A DNA stretch of 32,156 nt from Bacillota bacterium (lineage in GTDB: Bacteria; Bacillota; Clostridia; Acetivibrionales; DUMC01), in contig JABUEW010000043.1 in assembly GCA_013314855.1 (NCBI GenBank), positions 1-32,156 of the forward strand, read 5' to 3'. The stretch's first letter is position 1; each line of letters begins with the position of its first letter. Position numbers and translations under genes: made by a program. The notes beneath the pieces are model-generated. The model was not told where the DNA came from. It saw only the letters and a list, made by a program, of their open reading frames with translations, and made no database searches. Shown in pieces: positions 1 to 6,138 of the stretch.

Positions 1-118
1 TCTACATTAATTTCTATAGACCAGTAAAGTAAGCACAATTTTATTTTCCAATCTCGTATTTTTTTCATTACTTGTCCCTGAAGTTTATCTTGTCTAAACT
101 ACTGCAAATTAGCTTGTC
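1..118. other. AT-rich segment left of the GC-rich module
   Basis: This stretch is strongly AT-rich, unlike the GC-rich DNA that begins at about 119, and I see no gene in it. The stop codon of the truncated SLH protein falls exactly at the change of composition. It may be host chromosome or the end of another inserted element; 118 bases are too few to decide. Confidence 0.5.
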
Positions 119-1303
119 TCACAACATGATTGTACCGCCCTCGTTGGAGAGGTCGCCGTCGATAGCCGTGTCCCATGCCACAGCCTCGCCGTCTTTGGTG
201 GCTGACCACACGATGTCGAGATTTCCAAGCCCGGTGGTGGACACCTCGATAGAAACTGTTTTATCCGTGTGGGTGTGCTGCGGCAGCTCAAAGGCTATGC
301 CCACCACCGGATAGACCGTGATATGCTGTGAGCAGCTTGTCGTTTTGCCATCGTAATTGGTGGCGGAGGCGGTCAATGTATAGCTGCCGCTTTCCTTGAA
401 TACAATGGTGCCGCCCTCTTTATCCAGGGAACCGGACACGGCTTCCGCAAGGTCAAGGGGCTGCGCGCTGCCGTCCGCGGCTTCTTTTGCGAGCGACCAA
501 GCGAGCGTCTTGGCGTATTTAAGGACAGGCGTTACGGTGATGCTTGTATCGGTGTGCGCCGCGGCAGGCAGTTCAAATGCAACCTGTGCCCTGGGATAGC
601 TGGCGGGGCCTCCGCCCGAACTGCCGGAGGGCGGTTTCTTTTCGCCCTCCTTTTCTGCCTCTTTTCTGATTTTTTCCAGTACTTCATCCTGCCGCACAAG
701 CAATGTGAAGGCTTCGGCTCTTGTGGTTTTGCCCTCCGGACGGATGGTGTTGTCGGGATAGCCTTTGACCAGATCGTACCGGATTGCGATGTTGACATAG
801 CCTTTGTCGGAGTTTTTGATGGCCTTGTCGTCCGCAAAGCCGGTGTTGTCCGTGGTCTGTTTTGCTTCTTCCCCCTTGCCGATTGCCCGCACCAGCATCC
901 GGATGATTTCAATGCGGGTAATCGGTTCATCGGGTTTTAAGCCGCCGCCATAATCCGCCGGGTCGAGGATGCCCCGGTCTACAAGGGCCTCGATGTTTTT
1001 CTCCGACCAGTGGCCGGCAATGTCGTCAAAGGTGGGCGGTTCTCTCCCCGCTGCTGCCGTGTCCACCTTGTGATTCCTGGCCAGCAGGGCGATAAATTCA
1101 CCTCTGGTGATGGTGGCGTCCGGCCTGACCGTTCCGTCAGGGTAGCCCTTGATCACGCCTTTTTCCGCAAGCTCGATGATGGTCTGTTCCGCCCAATGTC
1201 CCTTGATGTCGGGGAACAGGACCGCCGCGGCGTATGCGCTGCCGCAGAGCAGCAAGGACAGAACAAGGGCAAGGACGCAGATTCTCCTGCCTTTCTGTTT
1301 CAT
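119..1303 (-). CDS. Secreted S-layer homology (SLH) domain protein, C-terminally truncated
   Basis: A secreted cell-surface protein of 394 residues. Residues 1-25 are a signal peptide with a basic start, a Leu-rich core and an AYA cleavage region. Three SLH domains follow at about 29-76, 91-142 and 156-205; such domains normally bind secondary cell-wall polymer. A charged and Gly/Ser-rich linker (206-235) leads into two related beta-type repeats that open with VAFELP (240) and IAFELP (336). The first repeat is about 93 residues long. The second stops after about 60, right after EGGTIML, where the first continues with FKESGSYTLTA. The stop coincides with the change from GC-rich to AT-rich DNA, so the 3' end has been lost to a deletion or insertion. 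The ATG has an AAGGAT site about 10 bases upstream. It is the last gene of the GC-rich minus-strand module. Domain calls are firm; the truncation is inferred from the internal repeat. Confidence 0.85.
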   Translation of the reverse strand: MKQKGRRICVLALVLSLLLCGSAYAAAVLFPDIKGHWAEQTIIELAEKGVIKGYPDGTVRPDATITRGEFIALLARNHKVDTAAAGREPPTFDDIAGHWSEKNIEALVDRGILDPADYGGGLKPDEPITRIEIIRMLVRAIGKGEEAKQTTDNTGFADDKAIKNSDKGYVNIAIRYDLVKGYPDNTIRPEGKTTRAEAFTLLVRQDEVLEKIRKEAEKEGEKKPPSGSSGGGPASYPRAQVAFELPAAAHTDTSITVTPVLKYAKTLAWSLAKEAADGSAQPLDLAEAVSGSLDKEGGTIVFKESGSYTLTASATNYDGKTTSCSQHITVYPVVGIAFELPQHTHTDKTVSIEVSTTGLGNLDIVWSATKDGEAVAWDTAIDGDLSNEGGTIML

Positions 1304-1343
1304 GTGGTTTTCAATCCTTTCTGTTCGTTTTTTTTATGGATTC

Positions 1344-1377
1344 AAAAAGCCGGGGTCTCGCTTCGGGTCCCCCGGCT
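1344..1377 (-). terminator. Rho-independent terminator upstream of the SLH gene
   Basis: A perfect 8-bp stem, AGCCGGGG (1348-1355) with CCCCGGCT (1370-1377), is followed on the minus strand by a run of T residues (1344-1348). It lies between the 194-residue gene (1408-1992) and the SLH gene. Transcription from the AbrB/unknown gene pair therefore probably ends here, and the SLH gene should have its own promoter in the roughly 40 bases that remain, or depend on readthrough. Confidence 0.75.
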
Positions 1378-1407
1378 CCGTTCCATGCTTGCAACACTCC
1401 ATTGTCT

Positions 1408-1992
1408 TTACAGGTTCATGCTCATGCCGCCCCGCGCTTGCTCTTTGCGGAATGCCTCGATGGTTTCCGGTAATGGATGGATGACCTCGCCCCGCACCAT
1501 CTCGAACACACAGAAGCCGTCGCGGTCGCAGATCATCACCCGGTGCTGGTACTCCTTTTGCATCTCGATGTAGTCCTTGACCTCCTTTTCGCTGCAGAGC
1601 CACACGCCCGAGGCGTATCTGCCGTCCGGCAGAAAGCTGTACCCGCTGTACCTCGGCTCATGCTCCCGCGGGTCGAGAGCACCTCTTGGCCGGATTTGCG
1701 AAAGGTGCAGCCTGGCGGAGTCGGGCAAAAGCTCCGGCTTCAGGATGCCAAGGACGTCGCCGCGGTTCCACCGCGCACGCTCGCCGTCGGCCAGGGAAAC
1801 CGTGAAGATGGAACGACCAATGGGGTTGGGGTTGCTGCCGTTGCCACCTTCGCAAAAGTACAGTTGATGCGCACCATCCCGGCGCTCCGGCGGCAGGGAG
1901 GACGGCTTCAATACGACGACCTTGCCCGCGATGGACATGGCATACCCGGTTTCGATGCAGTCCTCCTGGGTGAATGCGTTTTTAACCGTCAT
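1408..1992 (-). CDS. Unknown protein of the GC-rich mobile module
   Basis: A 194-residue soluble protein I do not recognise. It has no signal peptide or membrane segment. The N-terminal 110 residues look beta-rich, with segments such as GKVVVLKPSSLPPE and RSIFTVSLADGERARW. The C-terminal part is rich in Tyr, Glu and Arg (KEVKDYIEMQKEYQHRV) and ends in a Met/Gly tail. The ATG sits 7 bases after AAGGAGG, a strong site. It follows the 95-residue AbrB gene by 12 bases and is probably cotranscribed with it, and it is followed by a terminator. GC-rich codon use matches its neighbours. Co-occurrence with AbrB regulators, a Dam-type methylase and an Api92-like protein suggests conjugative-element cargo of unknown role. 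Confidence 0.7.
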   Translation of the reverse strand: MTVKNAFTQEDCIETGYAMSIAGKVVVLKPSSLPPERRDGAHQLYFCEGGNGSNPNPIGRSIFTVSLADGERARWNRGDVLGILKPELLPDSARLHLSQIRPRGALDPREHEPRYSGYSFLPDGRYASGVWLCSEKEVKDYIEMQKEYQHRVMICDRDGFCVFEMVRGEVIHPLPETIEAFRKEQARGGMSMNL

Positions 1993-2004
1993 GTGAAAGC
2001 CTCC

Positions 2005-2289
2005 TTACTCTTTGCTGTTTTCTTCAAGGAGGGCGATGAGCCGCGCCGCGAGGGAGAGGAGGGTTTGCTTTTCCATGGTCCTGACGGCGGAGAACACATA
2101 CGCCTCCACCGCCTGCGGGGACTGGTCGCCCACCTCGATGAGGTCAACCTTTTGGGCGGTGACGACCCCTTTTTGCACCGCCAGCTTTATAATGTCGCCG
2201 TGCTGCATCCCTGCGGCGGCGCGGAGCTGCCTGGGGATCAGGACGCGGCCTTTGTCGTCCAGCACCTTGTAAATACCTTTACCGGACAT
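2005..2289 (-). CDS. AbrB/SpoVT-type DNA-binding protein
   Basis: A 94-residue protein with one N-terminal swapped-hairpin AbrB/SpoVT domain: VLDDKGRVLIPRQLR, then AAGMQHGDIIKLAVQKGVVTA. Family members dimerise and bind AT-rich promoters as transition-state regulators or as antitoxins. The C-terminal half (VFSAVRTMEKQTLLSLAARLIALLEE) is a predicted helix, perhaps for oligomerisation. I chose the ATG at 2289 because GGAGG lies 8 bases upstream; a GTG at 2298 is in frame but sits inside that site. The start overlaps the stop of the upstream AbrB-like gene by 11 bases, so translation is probably coupled. No toxin gene is recognisable next door, so a regulator of the element is more likely than an antitoxin. 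Confidence 0.85.
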   Translation of the reverse strand: MSGKGIYKVLDDKGRVLIPRQLRAAAGMQHGDIIKLAVQKGVVTAQKVDLIEVGDQSPQAVEAYVFSAVRTMEKQTLLSLAARLIALLEENSKE

Positions 2290-2701
2290 CCGAAACACCT
2301 CCGCTTCTCATGACTTCCCGGACGGTGTCGGGATGGATGCCGAGATCATCGAACAGCTCCCGCAGCTCATCGGGCAGGCTATCCAGCAGATCGGCCTGCA
2401 AAATGACGACCGTGCCCCTGGCGCAGACGATCTCCAGGTCGCTGTCCAAGGGAATCTCCGCCGCCTCCAGCAGTTCATGGGGCAGGGTGAGTTCCGCGTC
2501 CTCATCGTCCTTGAGAGCGGCGACGCCGTGCGGTGTCAAGACAAATTCTTTATAGGTGTTGTGGATGGAATCTGTGGAGCTGCTGATGTAGGCGAGCTTC
2601 ACCGTGTCGCCGGGGACCAGTCCCATGTCCTTCAGGAGCTGGGCGGGGACAGTGAGCTGGCCCTGTCCGTCCACAACACTTTGCATTTCAATCATTTTCA
2701 T
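2279..2701 (-). CDS. AbrB-like regulator with two swapped-hairpin-like halves
   Basis: A 140-residue protein. The N-terminal part, SVVDGQGQLTVPAQLLKDMG followed by LVPGDTVKLAY, is a recognisable SpoVT/AbrB half. A second weaker copy follows at about 91-120: AELTLPHELLEAAEI, then PLDSDLEIVCARGTVVILQ. Having both halves in one chain suggests a single polypeptide may form the DNA-binding fold that normally needs a dimer. The Asp/Glu-rich tail (DSLPDELRELFDDLGIHPDTV) is acidic. The ATG lies 9 bases after AGGAGG. It overlaps the single-domain AbrB gene by 11 bases, so the two are probably made together and may form mixed complexes. The N-terminal family call is firm; the second half is inferred. 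Confidence 0.8.
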   Translation of the reverse strand: MKMIEMQSVVDGQGQLTVPAQLLKDMGLVPGDTVKLAYISSSTDSIHNTYKEFVLTPHGVAALKDDEDAELTLPHELLEAAEIPLDSDLEIVCARGTVVILQADLLDSLPDELRELFDDLGIHPDTVREVMRSGGVSDVR

Positions 2702-2719
2702 AAACTGTTTCCTCCTTGG

Positions 2720-2737
2720 CGCCCCATCACTGGGGCG
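2720..2737. other. Stem-loop in the leader of the AbrB-like gene
   Basis: A perfect 6-bp GC stem, CGCCCC/GGGGCG, with a 6-base loop lies just upstream of the AGGAGG site of the 140-residue AbrB-like gene. On the minus strand no T-run follows it, so it is not a classic terminator of dam. It may shape translation of the leader or protect the message 5' end. Confidence 0.4.
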
Positions 2738-2772
2738 TATTCAATTTTTTTCGCATGGTCTTTTTCAGACCG

Positions 2773-3708
2773 CTATTCCGTGTCGTATAAGTCGTCCATC
2801 AGATCAAACAATCCTATCTGCGTGGGGATGTCCCGCATGCGCTCCGAGGTGTCGTAGTTGGAGATGAGTACTTCGGGGAATTCACAGCCGTTGTCATACC
2901 TTTGGGCCAGGTTGTTGATGCGGCTGACGGCTTCGATTTGATAGTCCTTGTACAGTTCCCGGATGTATTCGCAGTCGTTGTAGGACACCAGCCATTTGCC
3001 CTGGCAGCCGGCCAGCGTGTCCCGCAGCCTCGCGTGATCCTCCCTGCGGAATTCCACTGCGTAGTGACCTTCTGTTTCGAAGTACGGCGGGTCACAATAA
3101 AAAAAGGCGTTGTCCCTGTCGTACTGACGGATCAACGCCTCGAAGTCCTTGTTCTCGATCACCGTGTCTTTGAGCCTGCGGCTCCCCGACCAGATGAGGT
3201 GGAAGGTTTTGCGGATGTCGAAGGGCTGGCAGCCATAGGAAGTGCAGCCGCTGCCGTAGCTGTAGCGGATGAGCTTGAAGAAAGCGGCGGCCCGCTTGAC
3301 GTCATTCATGACGGCGTTCTCCATGAGGATGGCCTTGATTTCCTCGAACTGCGGCCCGCTCAAGTTTTGCTGGGCCAGCTCCAGTTCCTCCCGCAGGTAT
3401 TCGCTGGTGAATTCCTCCTTTTCAAGATATTTTTTCAGGACGTTGAATTCGTCCCTGCCGTTTAAGGGCAGGAAGTTCAACTCCTTGAGCAGGGCGAAAG
3501 GGCGCTCCTTGACGCAGCGGAACAGGTTGGCAAGGTCGGCGTTGAAGTCGTTGTAGACCTCCATGTCGGCACCGGGCGGCTTTCCGAACAGCACCCAGCC
3601 ACCGCCGCCGAAGACCTCAACGTACCGTCCAAACTCCTTGGGCATCCGCTGGTAGATAAGGGAGCGCAAGGCCTTTTTCCCGCCGACCCAACTGATGATG
3701 CTGTTCAA
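2773..3708 (-). CDS. D12-class N6-adenine DNA methyltransferase (Dam-like, orphan)
   Basis: Transfers a methyl group from S-adenosylmethionine to adenine N6 in a DNA target that cannot be read from the sequence. The 311-residue length is usual for the family. SAM-binding motif: SWVGGKKALR (residues 6-15) with FGGGG at 33-37; acidic contact YNDFNADL at 52-59; catalytic DPPY at 206-209. The start is a TTG, with an in-frame TGA just before it and GGAGG about 10 bases upstream, so no longer start is possible. No restriction endonuclease gene is nearby, so this is a solitary methylase, as often carried by conjugative elements to escape host restriction or to time replication. It follows the Cys-rich small gene by 7 bases and is probably cotranscribed. 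Confidence 0.92.
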   Translation of the reverse strand: MNSIISWVGGKKALRSLIYQRMPKEFGRYVEVFGGGGWVLFGKPPGADMEVYNDFNADLANLFRCVKERPFALLKELNFLPLNGRDEFNVLKKYLEKEEFTSEYLREELELAQQNLSGPQFEEIKAILMENAVMNDVKRAAAFFKLIRYSYGSGCTSYGCQPFDIRKTFHLIWSGSRRLKDTVIENKDFEALIRQYDRDNAFFYCDPPYFETEGHYAVEFRREDHARLRDTLAGCQGKWLVSYNDCEYIRELYKDYQIEAVSRINNLAQRYDNGCEFPEVLISNYDTSERMRDIPTQIGLFDLMDDLYDTE

Positions 3709-3715
3709 TCATCCA

Positions 3716-3916
3716 TCACCTCCCCGGCCTGCCGGCCCGGTCCATCTCGGTGCGCAGGCAGGTTCCGTCCGTGTCCCAGCAGATAAAACCGACGCCGGGA
3801 TAAGGACAGCCTTTGCACCGGTTTAAGTCTTTGGGAAGGGGGACGGTATAGATTTTTCTTGGCGGCCCGTGGTCGCTGTTTTCTTTTTTCTGCTGTGGTT
3901 TTACATCTGTGTCCAA
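3716..3916 (-). CDS. Small Cys-rich protein, possible metal binder
   Basis: A 66-residue protein I cannot name. The first 30 residues are basic and polar. The second half has four cysteines, C34-x2-C37, C46 and C53 (RCKGCPYPGVGFICWDTDGTC), which could bind zinc or an Fe-S cluster. The start is TTG with AAGGAG 9 bases upstream. The stop codon TGA lies within the ribosome site of the following methyltransferase gene, which argues for translational coupling and for this being a real gene. Function unknown; a small accessory factor of the methyltransferase is one possibility based only on adjacency. Confidence 0.65.
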   Translation of the reverse strand: MDTDVKPQQKKENSDHGPPRKIYTVPLPKDLNRCKGCPYPGVGFICWDTDGTCLRTEMDRAGRPGR

Positions 3917-3945
3917 GGTTTTAGTCTCCTTTCCGGCAACAAAAT

Positions 3946-4016
3946 AAGACGCCGCCTTTTCAGGTAGCGCCTTATGCTCATTTGCCTTTTCGATATATGT
4001 ATAGGCGGCATGTCTT
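3946..4016 (-). other. Long stem-loop between the Api92-like gene and the Cys-rich gene
   Basis: Two arms, AAGAC-GCCGCC (3946-3956) and GGCGGC-AT-GTCTT (4004-4016), pair over 11 bases with a 2-base bulge and a 47-base loop. On the minus strand the structure follows the Api92-like stop codon directly and is trailed by ATTTTGTT, a weak T-tract. It could be an attenuating terminator splitting the module into two transcription units, or a structured leader for the Cys-rich protein. The long loop makes it weaker than a standard terminator. Confidence 0.35.
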
Positions 4017-4017
4017 T

Positions 4018-4617
4018 CTACACACCGCCCATCTTAGGAATTTCATCCGGCTCATCTTCCACATATTCATATTCGCCGGTGCTTTCATTGTAGATATATC
4101 CTGCTTCGGCAAGGTCTATATCGAGTATGCTTGCCGCCAGTTCAAGGGCTTCGGCAGAACCGCCCGCCGGGATATAACAGCTTAAGGTTTTGCCGCTTTT
4201 ATACTCTGCCTTGCCGGTGTTATGCCCAAAGTCCTCGTCCGCCCATTTGTAGTCGAAACGGATATCCGGAAACATAGAGGACAGCTTTTTCATCAGATCG
4301 CTAACGCTGCTCCATGCGGTTAAGAATTTTACCGTGCTGCCGTCAAAATTGTCTGCGGTATGTTCGTCATAGCCATAGCTATTCCATTTCGTTCCCCAGT
4401 TTTTTATGCTCCAGTCATACCAGCAGTTTTCAGCACCGTACTTTTCAATCTCCTCCCTGCCCAGATTCCCCCTGTAGATATGTTCCGGCATCGGTACAAT
4501 TTTATTGAAATCAATGCTGCCGGCTCCAATCTCATCGTTCTTAATGGCTTCAAACATTGCCCTGACCTTTTCCTTATCACCATATGCGGTAAGTATGTTT
4601 GTGATATGATTGGGCAT
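4018..4617 (-). CDS. Api92-like protein with ferredoxin-like fold (YubB/DUF1281 type)
   Basis: A 199-residue protein starting MPNHITNILTAYG, the hallmark opening of the phage/plasmid Api92 (YubB, DUF1281) family, with KNWGTKWNSYG at about 92-102, another conserved signature. The family is found on plasmids, phages and conjugative elements; its biochemical role is not known to me. The C-terminal 30 residues are Glu/Tyr-rich and probably flexible. The ATG follows GGAGG within GGAGGAATGTAAC, which also contains the stop codon of the preceding 175-residue gene, so the two are translationally linked. The protein supports a mobile-element origin for the whole module. Confidence 0.8.
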   Translation of the reverse strand: MPNHITNILTAYGDKEKVRAMFEAIKNDEIGAGSIDFNKIVPMPEHIYRGNLGREEIEKYGAENCWYDWSIKNWGTKWNSYGYDEHTADNFDGSTVKFLTAWSSVSDLMKKLSSMFPDIRFDYKWADEDFGHNTGKAEYKSGKTLSCYIPAGGSAEALELAASILDIDLAEAGYIYNESTGEYEYVEDEPDEIPKMGGV

Positions 4618-4618
4618 G

Positions 4619-5146
4619 TTACATTCCTCCCATCGTCTGTTCGTTGAAGTTTTGTTCGTTTTCCTGTTTCAGTTCCCGCTCCGGTTTGATGAAGAAATGA
4701 TCACTGTTCCAGAAGCTGACGAAGATTTCACCGTCATCCGTTTTGATGGGACGCTGCTCGAACCCCTCGCCCCAGCCGTCAGACATTTGACCAACGGCAA
4801 AATCGAGCAGTTTGTCTGTTTCCGCTTCGGTCAGCTCACCATAAACCTCTGCCACCATTACGCCCCACAGCTTGCCGTTCCATTCTTCAACTGTCGGGTG
4901 GAGGCTATAGATTTTTTCAGATAGTGCCTGGTCATCGTAGAAGTAAACCATCAGACCACGGTCACCTTCGCTGGGCAGCTTTTCTTTTTCGATAGCGGAA
5001 AGGATTTCATCCATGTAATATACCGCCTCTGATGGAGATAATTCTTCAGGCAGATCACCTGCGCCGCACTCGCCGTATTCATGAGAAGGGTATGTTGTAA
5101 TCGACAGTGGACTGAAAAACTTGACGGTTTGCTTGATGTTTGACAT
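4619..5146 (-). CDS. Unknown mobile-element protein with DGWGEGFEQ motif
   Basis: A 175-residue acidic soluble protein that I cannot assign. A central segment, AEVYGELTEAETDKLLDFAVG, is followed by MSDGWGEGFEQRPI and then by FWNSDHFFIKPERE. I associate the DGWGEGFEQ signature with unnamed proteins of conjugative transposons, from memory only. No signal or membrane segment is seen. The ATG lies 7 bases after GGAGG. It is the first gene of the module and is cotranscribed with the Api92-like gene. A strong terminator on the same strand lies 46 bases upstream, which leaves little room for a separate promoter and suggests an attenuated leader. Confidence 0.7.
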   Translation of the reverse strand: MSNIKQTVKFFSPLSITTYPSHEYGECGAGDLPEELSPSEAVYYMDEILSAIEKEKLPSEGDRGLMVYFYDDQALSEKIYSLHPTVEEWNGKLWGVMVAEVYGELTEAETDKLLDFAVGQMSDGWGEGFEQRPIKTDDGEIFVSFWNSDHFFIKPERELKQENEQNFNEQTMGGM

Positions 5147-5191
5147 TTGATTTCCTCCAATCGTTTAAATTTTTTATCTAAAAAAGGGCAC

Positions 5192-5230
5192 AAAAAAAGC
5201 GGATGCATTTTCATTTGAAAACACATCCGC
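5192..5230 (-). terminator. Rho-independent terminator or attenuator upstream of the module
   Basis: GCGGATG (5199-5205) pairs with CATCCGC (5224-5230). After a 2-base mismatch the inner bases TTTTCA and TGAAAA pair as well. On the minus strand the stem is followed by seven T residues (5198 down to 5192). It would end transcripts coming leftward from the tRNA side. Because the first module gene starts only 46 bases further on, it could also act as an attenuator of that gene. Confidence 0.75.
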
Positions 5231-5264
5231 TCATTTTATTGAAAATCCTTATTCAGCTGTATAC

Positions 5265-5281
5265 GAGGGTTCAATTCTCTC
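5265..5281 (+). other. tRNA T-arm-like fragment (possible attachment-site remnant)
   Basis: GAGGG-TTCAATT-CTCTC forms a complete 5-bp T stem (one G-U pair) with a 7-base loop that fits the tRNA consensus TTCRANY between G53 and C61. It is followed by CAGATTGCC, which could be an acceptor-stem 3' strand. The sequence upstream does not form an anticodon arm, so at most a 3' piece of a tRNA is present. Such pieces are left by integrases that target tRNA 3' ends. Chance similarity is quite possible. Confidence 0.25.
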
Positions 5282-5359
5282 CAGATTGCCAAAAAAGCCC
5301 AATGTCATCTCTGATTTTGAAGTGTAAAAAATGGGGGTCTTTACCTCCATAAAAGCCTT

Positions 5360-5387
5360 ATGCCATGCGGGTTTAGCCGCATGGCAT
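5360..5387. terminator. Strong hairpin just downstream of tRNA-Ala
   Basis: An 11-bp perfect stem, ATGCCATGCGG (5360-5370) with CCGCATGGCAT (5377-5387), and a 6-base loop lies 19 bases beyond the tRNA 3' end. On the minus strand it is followed by AAGGCTTTTA, a weak T-tract, and on the plus strand by CTTTATTT. It is probably the tRNA terminator or a processing structure. Confidence 0.55.
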
Positions 5388-5406
5388 CTTTATTTACCTA
5401 AAAAGA

Positions 5407-5481
5407 TGGTGGAGCCGATGGGAGTCGAACCCACGACTTCAACACTGCCAGTGTTGCACTCTCCCTCTGAGTTACGGCCCC
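5407..5481 (-). tRNA. tRNA-Ala (anticodon GGC)
   Basis: A 75-base cloverleaf with encoded CCA. The acceptor stem GGGGCCG/CGGCTCC contains the G3-U70 pair, the identity element for alanyl-tRNA synthetase. The D stem is ACTC/GAGT, the anticodon arm is CAACA-CTGGCAG-TGTTG with anticodon GGC, and the T arm is GTGGG-TTCGACT-CCCAT. All stems pair, so the gene is intact. It reads GCC and GCU codons. It is transcribed leftward, toward the GC-rich module. Confidence 0.97.
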
Positions 5482-5491
5482 GTTATACCTT

Positions 5492-5497
5492 ATTATA
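5492..5497 (-). promoter_or_regulatory. -10 box of the tRNA-Ala gene
   Basis: A perfect TATAAT on the minus strand ends 10 bases before the first tRNA base, putting the start site within about 4 bases of the mature 5' end. A -35 candidate, TTGCAA, lies 20 bases upstream, longer than the ideal 17. Confidence 0.5.
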
Positions 5498-5651
5498 TTA
5501 ACCCGTTTTAAGTAGGTTTGCAATAATCGTTGTAGTAAATATTTTATGGGTAGTGTTACCGTCTAAAGTGTTCTCCCAGACTGATTATCTGGCTAATATT
5601 ATATTAATATATTTCTTTATACTTTGCAAGCCATATTTTTAAATAATATTT

Positions 5652-5942
5652 TTAAGTCACATAAATCCTTTCAGTACTGTAATTTATCAGCACGACCCTT
5701 CCATCATTTTCTATAAAACCGACTATATCCTCCAGCATGCTGTCAACATGGGCCGCTTCGTTTGATACACAAGCTATCCCCAATACTGCACTTTTCCAGG
5801 TATCATTCATACCAACTTCAGCAATTGAGGCATTAAACCTTGCCTTAACCCTGCCAATTATACTTTTGACAACGCTTCTTTTGTCTTTTAATGAAAAAGC
5901 ACCATATATAGATAGAGTTATTTTGCATACCCCAATAACCAT
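5652..5942 (-). CDS. DUF503 (YlxP-like) family protein
   Basis: A 96-residue protein of the DUF503 family: MVIGVCKITLSIYGAFSLKDKRSVVKSIIGRVKARFNAS in segments, then IAEVG, WKSAVLGIACVSNEAAHVDSML. I chose the ATG at 5942, where the family's conserved start MVxGVCKITL falls and GGTGG lies about 9 bases upstream; an in-frame ATG at 5984 would add an uncharacteristic 14 residues. In Bacillus the relative YlxP sits in the nusA-infB operon and has been linked to ribosome maturation. Here the gene stands alone between tRNA-Ala and rpe, so it may be a paralogue of the usual copy. Its biochemical role is not known. Confidence 0.85.
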   Translation of the reverse strand: MVIGVCKITLSIYGAFSLKDKRSVVKSIIGRVKARFNASIAEVGMNDTWKSAVLGIACVSNEAAHVDSMLEDIVGFIENDGRVVLINYSTERIYVT

Positions 5943-6074
5943 TGTTTCATCCACCGTGTAATAATGTAAAATTAATACATTCAATACATTCTACATAAAA
6001 CATCAAATTCCTTCTCATAAGTTAAAATCTTTTTATTCTCTTTTGACATATTTAAAGCATTCTTGTTTTAAAGA

Positions 6075-6131
6075 GCGCCCAGTTTAAAAGAGCGCATTTT
6101 ATTTTTATGAAGAAAATGCGCCCGTTTAAAA
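6075..6131. repeat. Direct repeats flanking a hairpin upstream of rpe
   Basis: The gene-free stretch 5943-6280 holds this element and the rpe promoter. GCGCCC-(A)-GTTTAAAA occurs at 6075-6089 and again at 6118-6131. Between them GCGCATTTT (6092-6100) pairs with AAAATGCGC (6113-6121). On the minus strand the hairpin is followed by TCTTTT. It may be a terminator for leftward transcription or a small repeated element; a third degenerate copy of the TTTAAAGAGCGC core lies just upstream. Confidence 0.5.
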
Positions 6132-6138
6132 TCCCCAA

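Noticed and set aside
1477-2313. Long plus-strand open frame of 278 codons in the GC-rich module
   Set aside because: It lies antisense to three genes with strong ribosome sites and AbrB motifs. Long antisense frames are expected in GC-rich DNA, and this one has no recognisable domain.
2902-3465. Plus-strand open frame opposite the adenine methyltransferase
   Set aside because: The minus-strand frame has the DPPY and FGGGG motifs; the plus frame is low-complexity Val/Leu-rich and has no ribosome site.
4951-5226. 91-codon minus-strand frame overlapping the first module gene
   Set aside because: It runs through the terminator hairpin and is out of frame with the better supported 175-residue gene.
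5407-5481. tRNA-Ala as the proven integration site of the GC-rich module
   Set aside because: No duplicate of the tRNA-Ala 3' end was found at the left border near 119, so I do not claim it as the attachment site.
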